Shown here piece after piece: positions 1-9,092 of a DNA stretch of 64,000 nucleotides (position 1 is the first letter of the stretch; every line of letters starts with the position of its first letter). Position numbers and translations under genes: made by a program. This DNA is from Bradyrhizobium semiaridum. Lineage in GTDB: Bacteria; Pseudomonadota; Alphaproteobacteria; Rhizobiales; Xanthobacteraceae. The notes below the pieces were generated by a model. It was given only the letters and a program-made list of their open reading frames with translations, was not told the DNA's origin and made no database searches. The stretch covers positions 114,874 to 178,873 of the forward strand of contig NZ_JAGKJJ010000017.1 in the NCBI RefSeq assembly GCF_020329505.1, read 5' to 3'.

Positions 1-1
1 G

Positions 2-1372
2 GGGTCGGGCGAGGCCGCGAGCGAGGCGATCTGGTTCCCGCTGCACGAGAAACTCGGCGCGACCGAATTCCTGGGCTACGAGACCGAGAGCGCCGAGGGC
101 GTGGTCGCGGCGCTGGTCAAGGACGGCGCCGAGGTCGACAGCCTTAAGGCTGGCGAGACTGGCGCGATCGTGCTGAACCAGACGCCGTTCTACGCGGAGT
201 CCGGCGGCCAGGTCGGCGACATCGGCGTGCTGACCAGTGAGGGCGTCACCTTCCGCGTCACCGATACGCAGAAGAAAGCCGGCGATCTGTTCGTGCATCT
301 CGGCACTGTCGAGCAGGGCATGCTGAAGGTCGGCGCCGCGCTGCAGCTCGAGGTCGATCACGCCAGGCGGGCGTCGATCCGCGCCCATCACTCGGCGACG
401 CATCTGCTGCACGAGGCGCTGCGCCAGGTGCTCGGCGATCACATCGCGCAGCGCGGCTCGCTGGTCGCGCCGGACCGGCTGCGCTTCGACTTCGTGCATC
501 CGAAGCCGATCACGCCGGAAGAGCTGGCGCGGGTCGAGGACATCGCCAACGACGTCGTGCTCGAAAATGCCGAGGTCACCACCCGCATCATGGCGGTGGA
601 CGACGCCCGCGAGGCCGGCGCCCGCGCGCTGTTCGGCGAGAAGTACGGCGACGAGGTTCGTGTCGTCTCGATGGGCAACTCCGCCCGTGAGCACGGCCAG
701 AACGCGCTCGGCTGGTCGGTCGAATTGTGTGGCGGCACCCATGTGCGCCGCACCGGCGATATCGGCCTGATCTCGGTGACCGGCGAGAGTGCGGTGGCGT
801 CGGGCGTGCGCCGCATCGAGGCGCTCACCGGCCGCTACGCGCGCAAGCACGCCAACGACACGATGGCGCTGGCCAAGACCGCGGCGCTGGAGCTGCGCAC
901 TACGGTCGAGGATGTGCCAGCGCGCATCGCCGCGCTGATGGAGGAGCGCAAGAAGCTCGAGCGCGACCTGTCGGATGCCCGCAAGAAGCTGGCGATGGGC
1001 GGTGGCGGCGGATCGAACGGCGCGGCCGCCGCGGTCCGCGAGGTCGGCAACGTCAAGCTGCTGGCGCGCGCGGTCGAGGGCGTCGAGACAAAGGACCTGA
1101 AGAGCCTCGTCGACGACGGCAAGAAGCAGATCGGCTCCGGCGTGGTCGCCATCGTCGGCGTCACCGAGGACGGCAAGGCCGGCATCGTGGTCGGCGTCAC
1201 CGCCGATCTGACCTCGCGCTTCAACGCGGTCGAGCTGGTGCGCAAGGGCTCCGAAGCTCTCGGCGGCAAGGGCGGCGGCGGCCGGCCCGACATGGCGCAG
1301 GCCGGCGGCCCCGACGGCGCCAAGGCCAACGCTGCATTGTCCGCGATCGAAGAAGCGATGGCCGGCGCCTGA
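2..1372 (+). CDS. alaS: Alanine--tRNA ligase, C-terminal part (5' end outside window)
   Basis: This is the 3' part of alanyl-tRNA synthetase, which charges tRNA-Ala in the cytoplasm and edits mischarged Ser/Gly. The reading frame is open from base 2, so the start codon and aminoacylation core lie upstream. Visible are the end of the tRNA-recognition region, the editing domain with its HHSATH metal-binding motif (about nt 385-405), the CGGTH metal motif (about nt 728-742), a coiled-coil stretch rich in E/R/K (nt 900-1000) and the C-terminal DHHA1-type domain with a Gly-rich GGKGGGGRPDMAQAGG segment (nt 1260-1310). The gene ends TGA at 1370-1372, only 7 bases before channel-derived sequence. 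In rhizobia alaS commonly lies near icd, as here. Confidence 0.97.
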   Translation, partial: GSGEAASEAIWFPLHEKLGATEFLGYETESAEGVVAALVKDGAEVDSLKAGETGAIVLNQTPFYAESGGQVGDIGVLTSEGVTFRVTDTQKKAGDLFVHLGTVEQGMLKVGAALQLEVDHARRASIRAHHSATHLLHEALRQVLGDHIAQRGSLVAPDRLRFDFVHPKPITPEELARVEDIANDVVLENAEVTTRIMAVDDAREAGARALFGEKYGDEVRVVSMGNSAREHGQNALGWSVELCGGTHVRRTGDIGLISVTGESAVASGVRRIEALTGRYARKHANDTMALAKTAALELRTTVEDVPARIAALMEERKKLERDLSDARKKLAMGGGGGSNGAAAAVREVGNVKLLARAVEGVETKDLKSLVDDGKKQIGSGVVAIVGVTEDGKAGIVVGVTADLTSRFNAVELVRKGSEALGGKGGGGRPDMAQAGGPDGAKANAALSAIEEAMAGA

Positions 1373-1379
1373 CGGCGCG

Positions 1380-2100
1380 GTGCTCCCGTTCGCCGCGCTG
1401 CTCTATGCGATCGAGCACACGGTGCAGTCGGGAAAGTTCGCAGCATGCCGCAGGCGATGTGGTGGCGATCGTGACGCTCGGCACCGTCGGCTATGGCGAT
1501 GTCGTCCCGGTGACGCCGCTGGGGCGGATCGTCACGGTGTTCGCCATCGTGGTCGGCTTTGCGATGATCGCGCTGCCGGTCGCAATCGTCTCGACCGCCT
1601 TTTGACGAGGAGGTGCGGCGCCGCGGTTTCGTCGTCACCAGGGGCATGCTGGCGCGGGTGCCGCTGTTCGCCCATCTCGGCGCGGCCGAGATCGCCGACA
1701 TCATGCGGTTGTTGCGCTCGCAGACCATCGAGCATGGCGAGGTGCTGGTGCGGCGCGGCGAGGCCGCCTCGTCGATGTATTTCATCACCTCCGGCGAGGT
1801 CGAGATCGACCTGCCGAGCCAGCGGGTGCGGCTATCTGACGGCAGCTTCTTCGGCGAGATCGCGCTGCTCCGGCGGACCAGCGCTCCGGCACCGTGACGG
1901 CGACGTGCAAAACGCGGCTGCTGGCGCTCGATGCGCAGGATTTCCACGCTCTGATCGAGCGGATGCCGACGCTGGCGGCGCATTTGAAGGATACCGCGGA
2001 AGCCCGGCTCGCCGACACCGGCGCGGCCGGCGGCGATGTCGCGGCCGAAGAGATCGCGCAGGCGGCGCCGGCCGAAGTCGACGGCGGCAACCGGGATTAA
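1380..2100 (+). pseudogene. Decayed cyclic-nucleotide-gated K+ channel (MloK1-like)
   Basis: Pieces of one protein lie in order but in different frames. First comes a pore helix beginning PFAALLYAIEHTVQSGKF. It is followed by the selectivity filter TLGTVGYGD with an inner helix (nt 1465-1604, ending in a stop), a cNMP-binding domain (nt 1613-1897, FFGEIALL motif, ending in a stop), and the domain's last helices (nt about 1880-2100). Rejoining needs about four small indels, near nt 1440, 1465, 1604 and 1880. The voltage-sensor-like helices S1-S4 are missing, and the fragment starts right after the alaS stop codon, which suggests a deletion. Residue conservation within each piece is good, so decay looks recent. 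Sequencing error is unlikely with so many separate shifts beside intact genes. Confidence 0.85.
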
Positions 2101-2279
2101 GGCGGGATGGAATTAGGTTGAGCAGGCGCGGCAGCGGCGCTTCACCTCTCCATCGGGGTTTGCGGCGCAACAATCGTTCTACCGCTGCCCTGCGAACCTG
2201 TTTCTTGGTATATATCGGTCGATGCCGACACAGGCAGCTCGGCTTGTCGATGTATTGCTTCAACGGGGGGAGCGCGACC

Positions 2280-3236
2280 ATGACGCTTCGATTCCGAAAT
2301 GCAGTCGCAGCGCTGGCTCTGCTATCGGCCGAAGCGTCTGCGCAGGAGCAGCCGCGGCCGACGAATTGCGAGTCGGCGCCTCTGATGGCTGCATGGAATG
2401 AATTCGGCGAAAAAGGAAAAGTCGCGCAGTTCCTCGAGATTGCCGTCTCGCAGAAGATCGAGCCTTACAAGGCTTTCGATAACGTCTACTACGTTGGAAT
2501 TTGTTGGGTCTCAGCCTGGCTTCTCACGTCGCCGCAGGGACATGTGCTGATCGATACCCTTTATGAACCGTACACCGAGCAACTCTTGGCGAATGTCCGT
2601 GCGCTCGGGCTCGACCCCAAGGACATCAAGCTTGTCGTCATCACGCACGGTCATTTTGACCATGCCGGCGGCGCAGCGCATCTTAAGTCCGTGCTGGAAC
2701 CCGGGACGCGCTTCGCCATGTCGCGCGAGGGCTGGCGCGAGGCCGCAGAAGAGGCTGCACTGTCAGCCACCCGTCCCAGACCGTGGACGATGATAGAGCC
2801 TGACATCGTGCTTACGGATGGTCAGGTGGTCACCGGCGGCGACGTCACCATTCAGGCGTTCGAGACACCAGGTCATACAATGGGAACCGTCTCGTTCGCA
2901 TTCGATGCGCGTGATGGCGCTCGCACCTACCGCGCGTTCACGGTCGGCGGCCTCGGGCTCAATCGCATACGTGGGCCTGATCAAGTGGAAGCGTACATCG
3001 CCAGTGTAAAGCGAATCCGCGCCCTCACGCAGGATGGCGACCGTCCCGTAGAGTTGCACATTGCCACACATGGCTTCTCGACGGGGCTCACCGAAGCGAA
3101 AGATCGGCTGAAGACGCGCAAACCTACGGATCCGCATCCTCTCGTAGACTTGCCCGGTTTCCGCGAGCAGCTCGACAATTTGCAGGCCAATGCCGAGAAG
3201 CGGCTCGTTGTCGAGCGTGAGAAGAAAGCGAACTGA
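2280..3236 (+). CDS. Secreted MBL-fold metallo-hydrolase, subclass B3-like
   Basis: A 318-residue metallo-beta-lactamase-fold protein with an N-terminal signal peptide (hydrophobic residues 8-16, cleavage likely near ASA-Q), so probably periplasmic. The zinc ligands fit the B3 pattern: H123-x-H125-x-D127-H128 in THGHFDHAGG, then H199 (TPGHT) and H264 (IATHGF). The start ATG at 2280 follows a GGGGGGAG purine tract. The same frame is open back to 1380, but that upstream part belongs to the decayed channel. B3-like proteins include true carbapenemases and many enzymes of unknown substrate, and the sequence alone does not decide which this is. No beta-lactam regulator lies beside it. Confidence 0.85.
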   Translation: MTLRFRNAVAALALLSAEASAQEQPRPTNCESAPLMAAWNEFGEKGKVAQFLEIAVSQKIEPYKAFDNVYYVGICWVSAWLLTSPQGHVLIDTLYEPYTEQLLANVRALGLDPKDIKLVVITHGHFDHAGGAAHLKSVLEPGTRFAMSREGWREAAEEAALSATRPRPWTMIEPDIVLTDGQVVTGGDVTIQAFETPGHTMGTVSFAFDARDGARTYRAFTVGGLGLNRIRGPDQVEAYIASVKRIRALTQDGDRPVELHIATHGFSTGLTEAKDRLKTRKPTDPHPLVDLPGFREQLDNLQANAEKRLVVEREKKAN

Positions 3237-3447
3237 TGTCGATGCCGCCTATCAAAGGCCTTCAGAGATCGGGGGCGCATCAAGGGACAGGACCAATGCC
3301 CGATTGAGCATTTCTGGCGGAGATGCTGCATCTGCTCGCGGCTGCACCTGCCCCTTAGCCGACATGACCAAGCGCGCCATTTTGTCAGCTCCCATTCGTT
3401 ATGCCGACGTTCGTCCAGCAGGCGGAGTTATGGATTAGACACCCCAG

Positions 3448-3548
3448 CTAAAGCGCGATGAGATTTGGTTGAATCGTCATCGCTTTAGCTCTTTTTGCGC
3501 ATGATCTGTTCGGAAAACCGCTTCGCACTTTTCCGGATCATGCTTTAG
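3448..3548 (-). repeat. Dispersed ~100-bp palindromic element, copy 1
   Basis: On the minus strand it begins CTAAAGCATGATCCGG and ends in a hairpin with AAGCGATGACGATT and AATCTCATCGCGCTT arms. A close copy lies at 27434-27540 and a diverged one at 29808-29919. The opening CTAA supplies the TAA stop codon of the DUF3455 gene. From 3237 to 3447, between the metallo-hydrolase gene and this element, I see no credible gene. Confidence 0.85.
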
Positions 3549-4054
3549 TGTCCGTCGTTCTTGCGCAGGAAGACGTAGTCGGCGGAGTAGGGGGCGGCTT
3601 TCAGCGCGCCGGCCTTGTCGCAGGGACCCTCGAGCTGGCCGCCGGAGGTGTTGATCCGCTGCACGGTGGTGACGGCGGACAGCACGCCCTCGCCGCGGCG
3701 GGAGATCACGGATAGCTTCAGCCAGGGAACATCGGAGGCGGCGGCGCCCGCCGCGGAGCCTGCGGTGCGGCCGGTGATGGCGCTGCCGTCGACATGCTCC
3801 CAGTTCGGGCCGGCATAGTGCCGGCCGACGGTCCGGCCGCCCTCGATCAGGGTGGCGACCGGCTCTCGGAACGACCAGGCGAGCTTGCCGTCGGTGACCG
3901 GCTTGCACTCGTAGACCTGCGCCCCCAGCGCGTGGACGGTGAGCACCGCGGTCTCGCTCGACGCCGCGATCGCTTCGGGCAGCGGATCGGCAGCGAACGC
4001 CGCCGATCCCGTCAGCAACATCGATGCGAGCGTGACGGCTCTGGAATGGATCAT
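3545..4054 (-). CDS. DUF3455 domain-containing exported protein
   Basis: A 169-residue protein with a signal peptide (residues 1-20, ending AAFA-ADP) and the DUF3455 hallmarks: AQVYECK near residue 45, a central HYAGPNWEHVDGS block, VPWLKL, TVQRINTSGG with GPCD, and a final SADYVFL. Two cysteines (YECK and GPCD) could pair in the periplasm. The function of the family is unknown. ATG at 4054 was chosen over the GTG two codons upstream because the purine-rich AGCGAG then has normal spacing. Its TAA stop is the edge of a dispersed repeat. It lies just downstream of icd on the same strand, with a 37-base gap. Confidence 0.85.
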   Translation of the reverse strand: MIHSRAVTLASMLLTGSAAFAADPLPEAIAASSETAVLTVHALGAQVYECKPVTDGKLAWSFREPVATLIEGGRTVGRHYAGPNWEHVDGSAITGRTAGSAAGAAASDVPWLKLSVISRRGEGVLSAVTTVQRINTSGGQLEGPCDKAGALKAAPYSADYVFLRKNDGH

Positions 4055-4091
4055 GGTCACGCTCGCTGCTGTAGTCCGGTAGCGACAGCCG

Positions 4092-5303
4092 TCAGGCCAT
4101 CGCCTTCACGAGATTGTCGGAGACCTTGTCGAGGAATCCGGTGGTCGAGAGCCAGCGCTGGTCGGCGCCGACCAGGAGCGCGAGGTCCTTGGTCATGTAG
4201 CCTTCCTCGACGGTCGAGACGCAGACCTTCTCCAGCGTCGAGGCGAACTTCGCCAGCTCCGGATTGTTGTCGAGCTTGGCGCGGTGGGCGAGGCCTCTCG
4301 TCCAGGCGAAGATCGATGCGATCGAGTTGGTCGAGGTCTCCTTGCCCTTCTGGTGCTCGCGGTAGTGGCGGGTCACCGTGCCGTGGGCGGCCTCGGCTTC
4401 CACCGTCTTGCCGTCCGGGGTCAGCAGCACCGAGGTCATCAGGCCGAGCGAGCCGTAGCCCTGCGCCACGGTGTCGGACTGCACGTCGCCGTCATAGTTC
4501 TTGCAGGCCCAAACATAGCCGCCGGACCACTTCAGCGCCGAGGCGACCATGTCGTCGATCAGGCGGTGCTCGTAGGTCAGGCCCTTGGCGTCGAATTCCT
4601 TCTTGAACTCGCGGTCGAACACGTCCTGGAAGATGTCCTTGAAGCGGCCGTCATAGACCTTGAGGATGGTGTTCTTGGTCGACAGATAGACCGGATAGTT
4701 GCGCATCAGGCCGTAGTTGAACGAGGCGCGGGCGAAGTCGACGATGGAGTCATCGAGATTGTACATTTCCATGGCGACGCCGGCGCCGGGGGTCTTGAAG
4801 ACCTCCTTCTCGATCACCGTGCCGTCCTCGCCGACGAACTTCAGCGTCAGCGTGCCCTTGCCGGGGAAGCGGATGTCGGTGGCGCGGTACTGGTCGCCAT
4901 AGGCGTGGCGGCCGATGATAATCGGCTTGGTCCAGCCGGGAACCAGCCGCGGCACGTTCTTGCAGATGATCGGTTCGCGGAAGATCACGCCGCCGAGGAT
5001 GTTGCGGATGGTGCCGTTCGGCGACTTCCACATCTCCTTCAGGCCGAATTCCTTCACCCGGGCCTCGTCCGGGGTGATGGTGGCGCATTTGACGCCGACT
5101 CCGACCTTCTTGATGGCGTTGGCGGCGTCGATGGTCACCTGGTCATTGGTCTTGTCGCGGTATTCCATCCCGAGGTCGAAATAGAGCAGCTCGACATCCA
5201 GGAACGGGTTGATCAGCTTGTCCTTGATGTACTGCCAGATGATCCGGGTCATCTCGTCGCCATCGAGTTCGACGACGGGGTTGGACACCTTGATTTTTGC
5301 CAT
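4092..5303 (-). CDS. icd: NADP-dependent isocitrate dehydrogenase
   Basis: A full-length 403-residue enzyme of the TCA cycle that oxidatively decarboxylates isocitrate to 2-oxoglutarate with NADP+. It is the eukaryote-like dimeric type common in alphaproteobacteria, opening MAKIKVSNPVVELDGDEMTR. Substrate-binding segments SPNGTIRNILGG (about residue 95) and GRHAYGDQYRA (about 132) are intact, as is the YDGDVQSD metal-binding segment (about 270) and the HGTVTRHYREHQKG coenzyme segment (about 310). A GC hairpin at 5342-5361 lies in its leader. No fused or missing segment was seen. Confidence 0.97.
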   Translation of the reverse strand: MAKIKVSNPVVELDGDEMTRIIWQYIKDKLINPFLDVELLYFDLGMEYRDKTNDQVTIDAANAIKKVGVGVKCATITPDEARVKEFGLKEMWKSPNGTIRNILGGVIFREPIICKNVPRLVPGWTKPIIIGRHAYGDQYRATDIRFPGKGTLTLKFVGEDGTVIEKEVFKTPGAGVAMEMYNLDDSIVDFARASFNYGLMRNYPVYLSTKNTILKVYDGRFKDIFQDVFDREFKKEFDAKGLTYEHRLIDDMVASALKWSGGYVWACKNYDGDVQSDTVAQGYGSLGLMTSVLLTPDGKTVEAEAAHGTVTRHYREHQKGKETSTNSIASIFAWTRGLAHRAKLDNNPELAKFASTLEKVCVSTVEEGYMTKDLALLVGADQRWLSTTGFLDKVSDNLVKAMA

Positions 5304-5420
5304 GACGGAGAGGCCCTCTTGGGAACAGCGCGCTTTTGACGGCGGGGGTGGATTCCCCCGCGCTATAGCACCGCCCGGGGGCGGGCGGAAGCGGACCGGT
5401 TATGCAGTTTCGCCCATCTT

Positions 5421-7154
5421 TTAGCCTGGAAAGGGGACTTGCGTCGCGGTCCCGGCGACGATGTACCAGGTCACGAGCAGGCCGGAGATCAGGGCGCCCG
5501 GCAGGCTCGATCCGGTCCGCCGCCAGGTGAAGGTCGCGATCACCGCGACGATGGCGAGCAGCGGCACGAACTGGATCGCGACGATGGTCGAGAGCGGGAC
5601 GAAGCCGGGGTCGGGGACCGGGTTGAACAGCTTGCCGGTCAGCCACATGGTCCCGTATTGCAGCACCAGCAGCACGATGAAGCCGAAGGTCAGCGCGAAG
5701 ATGTTGGTGAGGTAGAGCGCGCCGCGCGGGGCGTCCATGGTCGAGAAATTGCGGTGCAGGACGTGTAGCGCCACGACGAAATACGCCGTGAACGGAATCA
5801 GATAGATCAGGAAGATAAGGAATTGCTTCGCGCTCATCAGCTTCAACGCGACGATCCAGAACCTGAAGTCGATCTTGAAGGCGAGGTAGGCCAGCCACAG
5901 CGCGGCATAGCCGACCGCCACCGCGGCCAGCGCGATTACGACGGACTGCCCGATAAGGCCGCCGCGGCTGGCTCGCTTCGGTGCGAGGCGCATCAGGACC
6001 AGCGTGATCAGGCCGTTGACGATGGCCCAGACCAGGATCTGATTGGTGATGCCCTGCGGCAGCACGGCTGACGGCGTGACGAAGGTGCCGCCCAGCGCGA
6101 AGGCCGGATAGTAGGTCAGCGCCGGAAGGAACGCGGTCAGGATGAAGGCCGCGGTCCAGCGCCGGCCAGTGGCCGCCTCGTGCGGCGGCATGGTGCCGTC
6201 GGCGACCGCCGGCAATCTGAGGCGGGAGAACGCCGGCGCCTCGAGCAATCCGTCGAACGTGCCGATGACCAGCGCGATGAAGCCGAGCAGCGCAAGCAGC
6301 GTGCCGAGCTCCTTGCGGAACCAGATCTGGTCGTCGACCGGGCGCGGCGTGCCGCCCTTCAGCGTGGTGGCGAACCAGTCGAGCGCATAGCCGATCGCCT
6401 CGGAGGAGATGTGCTCGGCCGGATGGGTGATCGCGGGCGTGTAGAGCACCCGGGCGGTGCCGGCGGCCGGATCGCCATAGACCTTGCCCGGCTCGACCGC
6501 GCTCTGGGTGCCGAACAGCGCCCACAGCTTCGGGCTTGCGGTGACATCGCGGGCGCGCTGGACACCCCACATCAGGTCGGGAAATTCCTCGTACTGCGCG
6601 AACACCAGCGCGGTGTTGCGCGGCCAGCTCGTGGTGCCCTCGGCGGCGAACGGTTTTCCGGTCGAGGAGCCCTCCAGCACCATCGATTTGTAGTCGTTCG
6701 GCATCGCCGCGGCGGCAGCCAGCACCGTCCAGCCACCCATCGAATGGCCCTCGAGGCCGATGTTCTCCTTGTCGACGATCTCGAGGCTGCGGAGATAGGC
6801 GAGGCCGTCGGGCCCGCCAAAGCCGTTGGCGAAGGACGGCGGATCGCTGTAGCCGTGGCCGGTCTGGTCGAGCGCCAGCACGACATAGCCGCGGCGGGCG
6901 AACTCGATGGCGAAGCCGTCCTGGGTCTCGCGCGAATTGATGTAGCCGTGGACGGCGAGGATGCCGGGCACCGGAATCTGCGGCGTCGCGTTCGGCGGGA
7001 TGTAGAGCAGGGCGCTCATGGTGTTGCCCTTGGCGCCCTTGAAGCGGACGTCCTGGATCCGGATGCCGCCAGCCGTCTGGGTGACGTAAGCGAGCAGTCC
7101 GCCCGCCACGATCAAGACGATCCCCAGCATCGCCAGCGTCCATCTGCCCCGCAT
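5421..7154 (-). CDS. Alpha/beta hydrolase with C-terminal multi-pass membrane domain
   Basis: A 577-residue protein. One N-terminal membrane helix (residues 5-25) is followed by an alpha/beta-hydrolase domain with a VHGY oxyanion segment, the nucleophile elbow GHSMGG (about residue 140) and a likely catalytic His in THPAEH (about 250). From about residue 290 to the end there are seven or eight hydrophobic helices, beginning LGTLLALLGFIALVIGTF. The hydrolase domain is probably periplasmic or at the membrane face. The ATG at 7154 is preferred over GTG at 7163 because GGGGAG then has an 8-base spacer. The substrate is unknown, and the membrane tail suggests a lipid-linked or exported substrate, which is inference. 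Confidence 0.85.
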   Translation of the reverse strand: MRGRWTLAMLGIVLIVAGGLLAYVTQTAGGIRIQDVRFKGAKGNTMSALLYIPPNATPQIPVPGILAVHGYINSRETQDGFAIEFARRGYVVLALDQTGHGYSDPPSFANGFGGPDGLAYLRSLEIVDKENIGLEGHSMGGWTVLAAAAAMPNDYKSMVLEGSSTGKPFAAEGTTSWPRNTALVFAQYEEFPDLMWGVQRARDVTASPKLWALFGTQSAVEPGKVYGDPAAGTARVLYTPAITHPAEHISSEAIGYALDWFATTLKGGTPRPVDDQIWFRKELGTLLALLGFIALVIGTFDGLLEAPAFSRLRLPAVADGTMPPHEAATGRRWTAAFILTAFLPALTYYPAFALGGTFVTPSAVLPQGITNQILVWAIVNGLITLVLMRLAPKRASRGGLIGQSVVIALAAVAVGYAALWLAYLAFKIDFRFWIVALKLMSAKQFLIFLIYLIPFTAYFVVALHVLHRNFSTMDAPRGALYLTNIFALTFGFIVLLVLQYGTMWLTGKLFNPVPDPGFVPLSTIVAIQFVPLLAIVAVIATFTWRRTGSSLPGALISGLLVTWYIVAGTATQVPFPG

Positions 7155-7397
7155 CGTCGTCACTCCCCAGCACCTTGCCGTTCGACCGGCGTCGCAAGCG
7201 TGCCTTTACAGCTTCGCTTTGGTTGTGGTTGATAGCCTATCCGAGGGCAAAGCGCGCGCAAGGCGCGGTCCTGCGCGGGCTCCATTGCGATTCCGGTTGA
7301 GGATTCGCAAACGCCGCTAACCCTGTTATCTCCTTGGAGAAATTGCCTGTGGGCAAGTCCGGTGCGGAGCCGGTGCCCGCAAGCCTGCATGAGGTGT

Positions 7398-7425
7398 TGA
7401 ATCAGTTTCCTCGGAAGCTGATTCA
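7398..7425 (+). promoter_or_regulatory. Stem-loop in the leader of the tRNA methyltransferase gene
   Basis: An eight-base stem (TGAATCAG/CTGATTCA) is extended by an inner TTCC/GGAA pairing around a two-base loop. It ends 35 bases before the ATG at 7461, and a third TTGAATCAG half-site lies at 7439-7448. There is no T-run, so a terminator is unlikely. It could be a protein-binding palindrome, a leader structure or a small repeat. The 7155-7460 region otherwise holds only the divergent promoters. Confidence 0.4.
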
Positions 7426-7460
7426 AAGTCTTCAGATGTTGAATCAGAAAGTGAAGTGAG

Positions 7461-8660
7461 ATGTCCGGCACCGACAAGACCAAGACAGGGCACGACCTTG
7501 CCGGTCCCGTCGTCATCCTGGTCGAGCCGCAGCTTGGCGAGAACATCGGCATGGCCGCGCGCGCGATGGGCAATTTTGCGCTGACCCGGATGCGCATCGT
7601 CAACCCGCGCGACGGCTGGCCGAACATCGCCGCGCAGCGCGCCGCCGCCGGCGCCGATCACATCGTCGGTTCCGTCGAGCTGTTCGACACCGTCGAGCAG
7701 GCGATCGCCGACCTGACCCTCGTGTTCGCCACCACCGCTCGCGCCCACGACCAGGCCAAACCGGTGGTCGGCCCGGAGGCCGCGGCAAGCGAGATCGTCC
7801 GCCACGTCGCCGCCGGCGGCGGGGCGGGCATCCTGTTCGGGCGGGAACGCTCCGGGCTGACCAACGAGGAGGTGGCGCTCGCCAACCGCATCATTACTTA
7901 CCCCGTCAATCCGGGTTTCGCCTCGCTCAACCTCGCGCAGGCGGTGCTGCTGATGGGGTACGAGTGGTTCAAGCTCTCGACCGCGGGCGCGCTGCCGTTC
8001 GCGATGCCGGAAAGGTCCGAGCCGGCCTCCCAGCACCAGATGCAGGCGTTCTTCGATAATCTCGTCGCCGAACTCGACAAGGTCGAGTTCCTGCGCCCGG
8101 CGGAGAAGCGCGACACCATGCTGGTGAACCTCCGCAACATCTTCACCCGGATGGACCCGACCAAGCAGGACATGCACACGCTGCACGGCGTGGTGATGGC
8201 GATCGCCGAGGGCCGCAAGGGTCCGGCCAAGGGCGGCGTGCTCGACGGCGCCCAGGCCACCCGCCTGCGGGCGCTGCTCGCCGAGCAGGGCCAGGGCGGC
8301 GCCACCGCCGACAACAGCTCGACCGTCCGCGGCCTCGCCCGGCTGCTCCGCCGCAATCCCACCGACGCCGAGCGGATGCTGTGGCAGGCGCTGACAAAAG
8401 ACCGCCGCTTCGCCGGCCTGTTCAAGCGCCAGACCCCGGTCGGCCGCCACATCCCGGATTTCGTCTCCTTCGTTCACCGCCTCGCGATCGAGCTGGTCAA
8501 TCCCGGCGAGAGCGATGCCATCGCCGCCGACCGCGCCAAGCGCCGCGCCTGGCTCGAGGCGCGCGACTATCGCGTGGTCGACATCCAGGTGGCCGACGTC
8601 GAGCGCGATCTCGACGGCGAGCTGGTGCGGCTGGAGGCGGGACTGACGCGGGGGCGGTGA
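7461..8660 (+). CDS. TrmJ-like tRNA 2'-O-methyltransferase fused to a C-terminal DUF559 domain
   Basis: A 399-residue two-domain protein. Residues 12-250 are a SPOUT methyltransferase of the TrmH/TrmJ group, with VEPQLGENIGMAARAMGNF, the SAM-knot motif FGRERSGL and YPVNPGFASLNLAQAV, so tRNA 2'-O-methylation (TrmJ acts at position 32) is likely. Residues about 290-395 match DUF559, a small endonuclease-like fold related to Vsr/restriction proteins: GLARLLRRNPTDAERMLW, FKRQTPVGRHIPDF, then RAWLEARDYRVVDIQVADV. The usual E-x-D-G-x-x-H of DUF559 is replaced by ELVNPGES, so nuclease activity is doubtful. TrmJ proteins normally end near residue 250-280, making the tail an addition. Confidence 0.9.
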   Translation: MSGTDKTKTGHDLAGPVVILVEPQLGENIGMAARAMGNFALTRMRIVNPRDGWPNIAAQRAAAGADHIVGSVELFDTVEQAIADLTLVFATTARAHDQAKPVVGPEAAASEIVRHVAAGGGAGILFGRERSGLTNEEVALANRIITYPVNPGFASLNLAQAVLLMGYEWFKLSTAGALPFAMPERSEPASQHQMQAFFDNLVAELDKVEFLRPAEKRDTMLVNLRNIFTRMDPTKQDMHTLHGVVMAIAEGRKGPAKGGVLDGAQATRLRALLAEQGQGGATADNSSTVRGLARLLRRNPTDAERMLWQALTKDRRFAGLFKRQTPVGRHIPDFVSFVHRLAIELVNPGESDAIAADRAKRRAWLEARDYRVVDIQVADVERDLDGELVRLEAGLTRGR

Positions 8661-8740
8661 GCTTTCGATGGGAGGCAGCTTTTTGCGCGAGATGCGCAAC
8701 TGCCGAATCCGTCACCCTGAGAGAAAGTGAATGTATTCAC

Positions 8741-8855
8741 CGTCGTCCTGGCGAAAGTCAGGACCCATTACCCCAATCGCTTGCGGCGCTGGAGTCACTA
8801 TCCCGCTCTCAATCGAATTCGGTGGTTATGGGTCCTGGCGTTCGCCAGGACGACG
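8741..8855. repeat. Palindromic intergenic element with 32-bp arms
   Basis: The left arm CGTCGTCCTGGCGAAAGTCA and its continuation pair with the right arm ending GGCGTTCGCCAGGACGACG, with only a few mismatches. It lies in the 8661-9092 gap between convergent genes and may help end transcription there. No gene was seen in the gap. Confidence 0.75.
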
Positions 8856-8931
8856 ACGTGGGCAAGGCTGTTCGCTACAATTCTCACACCGTCATCGTGC
8901 GAGGGCGTGAAGCTTTGTCCTCACCCACCGC

Positions 8932-9055
8932 TGTCATTGCCCCGGCCTGTGCGCAATTGCGCACATGGACCGGGCGACCCAGTACGCCGCGGCCTATCGG
9001 CTCAATCACGACTGTCTCTGGAATACTGGATCGCCGGTCGAGCCGGGCGATGACA
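8932..9055. repeat. Second palindromic element in the same gap
   Basis: Short arms TGTCATTGCCCCGGC and GCCGGGCGATGACA enclose an inner GCGCAATTGCGC palindrome (about 8951-8962). It belongs to a different family from its neighbour 77 bases upstream, so the gap is a repeat cluster. Confidence 0.6.
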
Positions 9056-9092
9056 CCGACCATACCCTGAGGGCGCGCATGGCGCGGAGGGA

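Noticed and set aside
7320..7460. Possible riboswitch upstream of the tRNA methyltransferase gene
   Set aside because: Only a simple stem-loop and a repeated TTGAATCAG half-site are visible; no conserved riboswitch core was recognised.
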